Source: Haloechinothrix_A salitolerans
GTDB lineage: Bacteria; Actinomycetota; Actinomycetes; Mycobacteriales; Pseudonocardiaceae
Assembly (NCBI RefSeq): GCF_039544105.1
Contig: NZ_BAABLA010000028.1
Length of the DNA stretch: 64,000 nt
Direction: 5' to 3' (one strand)
Each line of letters begins with the position of its first letter. Positions within the stretch are counted from its first letter, which is position 1. The notes under the pieces were generated by a model that did no database searches, was not told where the DNA came from, and saw only the letters and a list, made by a program, of their open reading frames with translations. Made by a program: the position numbers and the translations under genes. Of the stretch, positions 59,086 through 64,000 are shown piece by piece.

Positions 59086-60129
59086 TCAACCCTCCCAAAC
59101 CCGCAGCACGCGATCGATGTCCTCCGCCACCTGCTTCCGCGCTTCCTCCCGGGGCGCGCCCGCCATCAGCAGCTCGTCGTACGCCGTGTCCGTGTGGCGC
59201 ACGGACGCCACCACGGCGAGCGTCACCGCGCGGTTGTCCAGCGCCCGCCCCGCGGCCGACCGCCCGACCCGGCCACTGCCGCGCTTCCCAGCGTGCCGCG
59301 CGATCGATTCCGCCCGCTCGCGCGGGCAGCCCGGGAACAACTGCAGGATCGCCGCGCACAGCTCACCCTGGAACTCCACGTCCTGCACCGCACGCCGTTC
59401 CCGGTCCCGCTCGCGACGTCGTTCGCGAGCATCGGCGTCCGCGAGGCACTGCTCCTCCGCCTGCTCCAGCGCGCGTTCCTCGACCAGAATCCCCTGCCGT
59501 TCGTACCGCTGCCGTGCCCGCGCCCAGCGGATCACTACCGCCGACAGCCCGCTCGCCTTCTTCGCACGGCGTGTCAACGCCGCATCGCCAGCGGGCAGGA
59601 ACACCAGATGGCCCATGTCCGCGCAGTCGAGACACAACGGTTCGTCGTTGTCCATGACCAGGATGTCCCCGGTGTCGCCGCAGCCCGCGCATTCCCAGTC
59701 CCGTGTCGGCATGATCGCGACGAGGTCCGGCGCCTTGCTCTGCTTCTCGACCACCTTCTCGCGCGGGGCGTCCGGCGCGAACCAATGCGTGCGCAGGGCG
59801 CGTTCCTCTTCTGGCGTGGTAGCCGAGAAGAACCGCAGCGGACGGCGATCGCGCGTCCCCGCCACGTACTCGACGTCCTCGGCCCGCAGACCGCGTTCCC
59901 GACCCCAGTCCGTCAGCAGCTCACACGCCCGTACGACACGTTCGGCAGGCACGGGCAGCAGCTGCTCCAGTTCGCGAATCCGTCCCTTGCGCCACGACTC
60001 GACGTTGACCGGGTGCACCCAGCCGAGTCGCGCGAGCACGTCGGTGAACGCGACGTAGCCTTGCTCGCTTAAGACGTCGTCCGCGGCTCGTGCGACGCGC
60101 CGCTGCAAGCTCGGCTTGCCCATGGCCAT
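59086..60129 (-). CDS. DUF2293 domain protein with a zinc ribbon
   Basis: 347 residues. The C-terminal part (RAVTLAVVASVRHTDTAYDE followed by LLMAGAPREEARKQVAEDID) is a DUF2293 domain. The middle has a four-cysteine zinc ribbon, WECAGCGDTGDILVMDNDEP with LCLDCADMGH, and a very basic, Arg-rich coiled stretch (about 225-255) that may bind nucleic acid. The N-terminus resembles a helix-turn-helix (GYVAFTDVLARLGWVHPVNV). The ATG at 60129 or 60123 starts the protein. It converges with the PIN gene (5 bases apart). Function unknown; an RNA- or DNA-linked role is suggested by composition. Confidence 0.75.
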   Translation of the reverse strand: MAMGKPSLQRRVARAADDVLSEQGYVAFTDVLARLGWVHPVNVESWRKGRIRELEQLLPVPAERVVRACELLTDWGRERGLRAEDVEYVAGTRDRRPLRFFSATTPEEERALRTHWFAPDAPREKVVEKQSKAPDLVAIMPTRDWECAGCGDTGDILVMDNDEPLCLDCADMGHLVFLPAGDAALTRRAKKASGLSAVVIRWARARQRYERQGILVEERALEQAEEQCLADADARERRRERDRERRAVQDVEFQGELCAAILQLFPGCPRERAESIARHAGKRGSGRVGRSAAGRALDNRAVTLAVVASVRHTDTAYDELLMAGAPREEARKQVAEDIDRVLRVWEG

Positions 60130-60188
60130 GTTCTAGCACGTCGAGGTCGCTGAACACCTGGTCAACCCCTCCTGGGAAGATGGACGTC

Positions 60189-61469
60189 GTGAGTGAGCAC
60201 ATCCTTGACGAGCTGTCCTGGCGCGGCCTGATCGCGCAGTCCACCGACCTCGACGCCCTGCGCGAAGATCTCGACGCGGGCACGCTCACGCTCTATGCCG
60301 GTTTCGACCCCACCGCGGAAAGCTTGCACGCCGGGAACCTCGTGCAGCTCCTGACGCTGTCGCGGTTCCAGCGCGCGGGGCACCGTCCGGTGGTGCTCGC
60401 GGGCGGCGCGACGGGCCAGATCGGCGACCCTCGCGACGTTGGCGAGCGCAGCCTGGTCAGTCGCGAGGTCATCGCGCATCGGCTGGAGCGCATCGGCGTC
60501 CAGCTGGAAAAGTTCGTCGACTTCGGCGACAAGGCGGATCCGGCGACCGCCGCCATCATGGAGAACAACATGAACTGGTTCGCCGACGTCTCCGCGCTGG
60601 ACTTCCTGCGCGACGTCGGCAAGCACTTCTCGATCAATGTCATGCTCGCCCGCGAGACGGTGCGCCGACGGCTTGAGGGCGACGGCATGTCGTACACGGA
60701 GTTCAGCTACCTGCTGCTTCAGTCGTACGACTACCTCCAGCTGCACCGCAAGTACGGCACCGCGCTGCAGATCGGTGGCTCCGACCAGTGGGGCAACATC
60801 GTTGGCGGCGTCGACTACATCCGGAAGGTCGACGGTGCGAGCGTGCATGCGCTGACCACGCCGCTGGTCACCGATGCCGACGGCCGCAAGTTCGGCAAGT
60901 CCACCGGTGGCGGCAGCGTGTGGCTCGACCCGGAGCTGACGACGCCGTACGCCTGGTACCAGTACTTCGTCAACGTCGCGGACGCCGACGTCGTGCGCTA
61001 CCTCAAGATGTTCACCTTCCTCGACCGGGACGAGATCGCCGAGCTGGCGCAGCTCACCGAGGACAAGCCGTTCCTGCGGGCGGGACAGCGCAAGTTGGCC
61101 GAGGAGCTGACCACGCTGGTGCACGGCAAGGAGCAGACCGAGCAGGTCGTCGCCGCGAGCCAGGCGTTGTTCGGCAAGGGCGAACTCAGCACGCTCGACG
61201 GCTCGACGCTGGACTCGGCGATGGCGGAGGTGCCGACTGGCGAGGTCGCGCTCGGCGACGGTCCCACGATCATCGACCTGCTGTTGGCGGCCGGACTCGT
61301 GGAGAGCAAGGGTGCCGCGCGCCGCGTCGTCAAGGAAGGCGGCGCGTACGTCAACAACGCCAAGATCACCGAGGACACCTGGCAGCCGTCGGCGGATGAC
61401 CTGCTGCACGACCGCTGGCTCGTCGTCCGCCGCGGCAAGCGCAACCTCGGCGGCATTCGGGTGGCCTGA
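60189..61469 (+). CDS. tyrS: Tyrosyl-tRNA synthetase
   Basis: 426 residues from GTG 60189 (VSEHILDELSWRGLIAQSTD), matching homologues; GGGAAGA lies about nine bases upstream and an ATG at 60180 has it directly abutting. Class I synthetase: HIGH-like motif GFDPTAESLHAGNLVQLLTL, tyrosine pocket TGQIGDPRDVGERS, LLLQSYDYLQLHRKYGTALQ, QIGGSDQWGNIVGG, and KMSKS-type RKFGKSTGGGSVWLD. An S4 RNA-binding domain closes the protein (SKGAARRVVKEGGAYVNNAK). It charges tRNA-Tyr. Confidence 0.97.
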   Translation: MSEHILDELSWRGLIAQSTDLDALREDLDAGTLTLYAGFDPTAESLHAGNLVQLLTLSRFQRAGHRPVVLAGGATGQIGDPRDVGERSLVSREVIAHRLERIGVQLEKFVDFGDKADPATAAIMENNMNWFADVSALDFLRDVGKHFSINVMLARETVRRRLEGDGMSYTEFSYLLLQSYDYLQLHRKYGTALQIGGSDQWGNIVGGVDYIRKVDGASVHALTTPLVTDADGRKFGKSTGGGSVWLDPELTTPYAWYQYFVNVADADVVRYLKMFTFLDRDEIAELAQLTEDKPFLRAGQRKLAEELTTLVHGKEQTEQVVAASQALFGKGELSTLDGSTLDSAMAEVPTGEVALGDGPTIIDLLLAAGLVESKGAARRVVKEGGAYVNNAKITEDTWQPSADDLLHDRWLVVRRGKRNLGGIRVA

Positions 61470-61579
61470 CCCCTGCCGCCGGGTGCGACGTAGGCGCGCC
61501 CAGTGGCACCGGCCCCCTGACAACCGGGCGAATGTGCGACCCGAGCCGCGAAAAGGGTTTCAGGTCAAGCTACTTCTGG

Positions 61580-61593
61580 GTAACCTTGGTCAC
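61580..61593. promoter_or_regulatory. Small dyad before the acyl-CoA dehydrogenase gene
   Basis: GTAACC-TT-GGTCAC is an inverted repeat with one mismatch, 40 bases upstream of the ATG at 61633. Sites of this kind bind TetR- or GntR-type fatty-acid regulators, but the factor cannot be named from sequence. Confidence 0.3.
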
Positions 61594-61632
61594 AGAGCAC
61601 GACTTCTCCGGTCCGTCGACGAGGAGGGCCTC

Positions 61633-63570
61633 ATGGTCGAGCAGCAGGTCAAGGTCACCGAGAAGGAAGCGCGGCAGTTCGCCGAGGAAGCCAGGGAGAG
61701 CGGCTGGGCGAAGCCGTCCTTCGCAAAGGAGCTCTACTTGGGCAATTTCCGGCTCGACCTAGTGCATCCGCACCCGAGACCCGATCCCACCGACGACGAC
61801 CGGGCGCGCTCGTTCATCGCGGACCTGCGTCGCTACTGCGAAACGCTGGACGGCTTTGTCATCGAGCGGGACGCCAAGATTCCTGACGATTACGTTAAGG
61901 GGCTCGCCGAACTCGGCTGCTTCGGCATCAAGATCCCGCAGGCCTATGGCGGCCTTGGGCTCTCGCAGGTTGCCTACAACGAGGCGCTGATGCTGGTCGG
62001 TTCGGTGCACCCGACATTGGGTGTGCTGCTCTCGGCACACCAGTCGATCGGCGTGCCCGAACCGCTCAAGCTTGCCGGATCCGAGGAGCAGAAGCAGCGC
62101 TTCCTGCCGCGTTGTGCGAAAGGTGCCGTCAGCGCGTTCCTGCTCACCGAGCCGGACGTTGGCTCCGATCCCGCCAGGCTCGCCTCCACCGCGACGCCGA
62201 CCGAGGACGGCCAGGCGTACGAGCTCAACGGCGTCAAGTTGTGGACGACGAACGGCGTCGTCGCGGAGCTGCTTGTCGTGGCCGCCCGCGTACCGAAGAG
62301 TGAGGGACACCCAGGCGGCGTCACCGCGTTCATCGTGGAGGCCGACTCGCCTGGCATCACCGTCGAGCACCGCAACCAGTTCATGGGCCTGCGCGGCATC
62401 GAGAACGGCGTGACCCGGTTCCACAACGTCCGGGTGCCCAAGGAGAACGTGATCGGCGGCGAGGGCAAGGGACTCAAGGTCGTGCTCGGCACGTTGAACA
62501 CCGGACGTCTCTCCGTGCCCGCGTCCTGCGCGGGGGCGGCCAAGTGGTGCCTCAAGATCGCGCGCGAGTGGTCCAACGAGCGGGTGCAGTGGGGCAAACC
62601 GGTCGGCAAGCACGAGGCTGTCTCGCAGAAGATCTCCTTCATGGCCGCGACGACGTACGCACTGGAGAGCATCCTGGAGCTGTCCGGGCATATGGCCGAC
62701 CAGGGGCGCAACGACATCCGCATCGAGGCGGCGCTCGCGAAGCTCTACGCCAGCGAGATGGCGTACAAGATCGCCGACGAACTGGTACAGATCCGGGGTG
62801 GCCGCGGTTACGAGACGGCCGATTCGCTAGCCGCCAGGGGCGAACGTGCGGTGCCTGCCGAGCAGATCATGCGTGACTTGCGCATCAACCGGATTTTCGA
62901 GGGGTCCTCGGAGATCATGCACCTGATGATCGCGCGGGAGGCGGTCGACGCCCACCTCCAGGCCGCTGGCGATCTGGCCGACCCTGAGGCGGACACCAAG
63001 AGCAAGGCGCGTGCCGCGGCCAAGGCGAGCGGCTTCTACGCGAGCTGGCTGCCGAAGCTGGTCGCGGGCAAGGGGCAGGTGCCGACGTCGTACAGCGAGT
63101 TCGGCACGCTCGCCAAGCACCTGCGCTTCATCGAGCGCACGGCGCGCAAGCTGGCGCGCAGCACGTTCTATGGCATGGCCCGATGGCAGGCAGGGCTGGA
63201 GAAGAAGCAGGTCTTCCTCGGTCGGATCGTCACGATCGGCACGGAGCTGTTCGCGATGTCCGCGTCGTGTGTGCGCGCGGAGATGCAGCGATCCGACGAC
63301 CCGGACGCCGGCGCAAAGGCATACGAACTCGCCGATGCCTTCTGCCGCCAGGCACGGCAGCGGATCGATCAGCTGTTCCAGGAACTTTGGGACAACACCG
63401 ACGACACCGACAACCGGATCGCGAAGGCGGCGCTGCGGGGTGACTACATCTGGCTCGAAGCGGGTGTGCTCGACCCGAGCGAGGGGACCGGGCCGTGGAT
63501 CGCGCCATGGGAGCCGGGGCCGTCGACGGAGGAGAACGTCGCGAGGCGGTTCCTGCCGAACACCCGTTGA
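61633..63570 (+). CDS. Acyl-CoA dehydrogenase, long form with C-terminal extension
   Basis: 645 residues from ATG 61633, with GAGGAGGG just upstream. Residues about 50-420 are the acyl-CoA dehydrogenase domain: GCFGIKIPQAYGGLGLSQVA, AFLLTEPDVGSDPARLASTA (flavin site), LWTTNGVVAELLVVAARV, and the catalytic region IRGGRGYETADSLAARGERA with LRINRIFEGSSEIMHLMIAR, the Glu in FEGSSE being close to the active site. Residues 420-645 are an extra helical domain, as in very-long-chain enzymes. It oxidises acyl-CoA to trans-2-enoyl-CoA using FAD in beta-oxidation. Chain-length preference cannot be read. Confidence 0.93.
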   Translation: MVEQQVKVTEKEARQFAEEARESGWAKPSFAKELYLGNFRLDLVHPHPRPDPTDDDRARSFIADLRRYCETLDGFVIERDAKIPDDYVKGLAELGCFGIKIPQAYGGLGLSQVAYNEALMLVGSVHPTLGVLLSAHQSIGVPEPLKLAGSEEQKQRFLPRCAKGAVSAFLLTEPDVGSDPARLASTATPTEDGQAYELNGVKLWTTNGVVAELLVVAARVPKSEGHPGGVTAFIVEADSPGITVEHRNQFMGLRGIENGVTRFHNVRVPKENVIGGEGKGLKVVLGTLNTGRLSVPASCAGAAKWCLKIAREWSNERVQWGKPVGKHEAVSQKISFMAATTYALESILELSGHMADQGRNDIRIEAALAKLYASEMAYKIADELVQIRGGRGYETADSLAARGERAVPAEQIMRDLRINRIFEGSSEIMHLMIAREAVDAHLQAAGDLADPEADTKSKARAAAKASGFYASWLPKLVAGKGQVPTSYSEFGTLAKHLRFIERTARKLARSTFYGMARWQAGLEKKQVFLGRIVTIGTELFAMSASCVRAEMQRSDDPDAGAKAYELADAFCRQARQRIDQLFQELWDNTDDTDNRIAKAALRGDYIWLEAGVLDPSEGTGPWIAPWEPGPSTEENVARRFLPNTR

Positions 63571-63688
63571 CCGGGCGAGTCCGGGCATGGAATAGCCAAC
63601 CGCGTCGAGGCGTTGGATCGGATGTCGGACCCGGGCGTGGGGCCTTGCGGGCAGCGCCCCGCTGTGACCAGGGGCGTTGCAGAAAGGG

Positions 63689-63710
63689 ACCCCCCTGTTT
63701 TTCCGGGGTT
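63689..63710 (+). terminator. Hairpin before the rRNA promoter region
   Basis: GGACCCC pairs with GGGGTTC (one G-U) around a T-rich loop, about 120 bases after the acyl-CoA dehydrogenase stop; a candidate terminator that isolates the rRNA operon. Confidence 0.4.
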
Positions 63711-63827
63711 CGGCGTCGTGTAATGTTTACACACGTCAGCGGGAAACGGGCGCGACGCAGAGAAGCGAAGCGAACGGATACCGGACAAGGGGGCCTCGAA
63801 CCAAGCTTCCACCTCAGGTGGTAGAGT
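63711..63827 (+). promoter_or_regulatory. Predicted rRNA operon promoter region
   Basis: Two -10-like hexamers are visible: TAATGT at 63721-63726, inside the dyad GTGTAA-TGT-TTACAC (63718-63732), and TAGAGT at 63822-63827, directly after the dyad CCACCT-C-AGGTGG (63809-63821). Multiple tandem promoters are usual before actinobacterial rRNA operons. The -35 elements are not clear by eye. Confidence 0.5.
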
Positions 63828-64000
63828 AGGAGGCGCCAAATAAACGGAGAAAAACAAACCTCCTGATTAACAGTCGTGATGACTGGTGCTCAGAGGCGTG
63901 TTGTTTGAGAACTCAACAGTGTGCTTTGTTTACTAAGCCAGTAGATTTTTTTGGAACCTTTGTTGGTTCTGTTTGAGTTTTTTGAGAGTCGATTTTTCTC
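63828..64000 (+). other. 5' leader of a 16S-23S-5S rRNA operon; 16S begins just outside the window
   Basis: AT-rich, T-rich sequence unlike the surrounding genes. TGTTTGAGAACTCAACAGTG at 63902-63921 is the actinobacterial boxA antitermination and processing element found upstream of 16S rRNA. The mature 16S 5' end (normally ...GAGTTTGATCCTGG...) is not present, so no rRNA gene is annotated here. Confidence 0.85.

Noticed and set aside
63828..64000. 16S rRNA gene inside the window
   Set aside because: Only the boxA-containing leader is present; the conserved start of 16S rRNA is not reached.

Overview
The window is GC-rich actinobacterial chromosome, most likely from a member of the Pseudonocardiaceae (the Saccharomonospora/Prauserella/Amycolatopsis group). 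This rests on high third-position GC, GTG/TTG starts, actinobacterial families (DUF6230, DUF6114, DUF1844, DUF2293, PucR, TerC) and an actinobacterial rRNA leader at the right edge. Nothing in the sequence fixes the genus. The order of the housekeeping genes, rpsA - coaE - uvrB - uvrA - infC - rpmI - rplT - rRNA methylase - pheS - pheT - argCJBDFRGH - mpg - tyrS, matches what is known of the Mycobacterium tuberculosis Rv1630-Rv1689 region. The window is therefore a conserved core backbone with accessory blocks between its genes.

Layout: 1-2150 holds the end of a dehydrogenase-like gene, a GNAT acetyltransferase and a methyltransferase. 2181-6351 holds rpsA, a small ORF, coaE fused to a GrpB-like domain, and a signal peptidase I gene. 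6352-10680 is a six-gene exported/membrane locus of unknown function: three DUF6230 paralogues, two DUF6114 paralogues and one secreted protein, behind a long AT-rich leader. 10674-14267 carries a methyltransferase, a DUF402 gene and uvrB. 14350-18278 encodes an ABC-2 permease and an unusual protein that joins an extracytoplasmic S15/CocE-type hydrolase to a cytoplasmic ABC ATPase. 18405-19553 is a TerC-family gene behind a probable yybP-ykoY-type manganese riboswitch. 19571-20825 is a RES/Xre-type toxin-antitoxin module. 20870-30464 contains a LacI regulator, a secreted trypsin, a PLP dehydratase, a divergent lipase/PucR pair, trpS, an MBL hydrolase and a membrane acyltransferase.

30531-40482 returns to the core: uvrA, DUF1844, infC (predicted AUC start), rpmI, rplT, a SpoU-type rRNA methylase, and pheS/pheT with a 24-codon ORF coupled between them. 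40608-47729 is an aromatic catabolism cluster: IclR regulator, two intradiol dioxygenases, a two-component flavin monooxygenase, dienelactone hydrolase, muconate cycloisomerase and muconolactone isomerase. It is consistent with phenol (or halophenol) to catechol to ortho-cleavage products. 47876-56540 is a complete, translationally coupled arginine operon including its repressor argR. 56690-63570 holds mpg, an XRE-ImmA peptidase/PIN pair, a DUF2293 gene, tyrS and a large acyl-CoA dehydrogenase. The last 430 bases are an rRNA operon promoter and leader; the 16S gene lies just outside.

Several small dispersed repeat families recur: long perfect palindromes between convergent genes (5680-5734, 10628-10680), a second palindrome family (28288-28323, 47759-47798), a 21-base tandem unit that also sits inside coding sequence (5362-5412, 29033-29085, 30345-30415) and a 22-base tandem unit (14272-14315, 57331-57396). 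Several genes (argC, the XRE-ImmA gene, the RES antitoxin, possibly uvrB) have a -10-like hexamer 6-7 bases before the start codon and no Shine-Dalgarno sequence, which suggests leaderless transcripts. I saw no tRNA, CRISPR array, insertion sequence or prophage.
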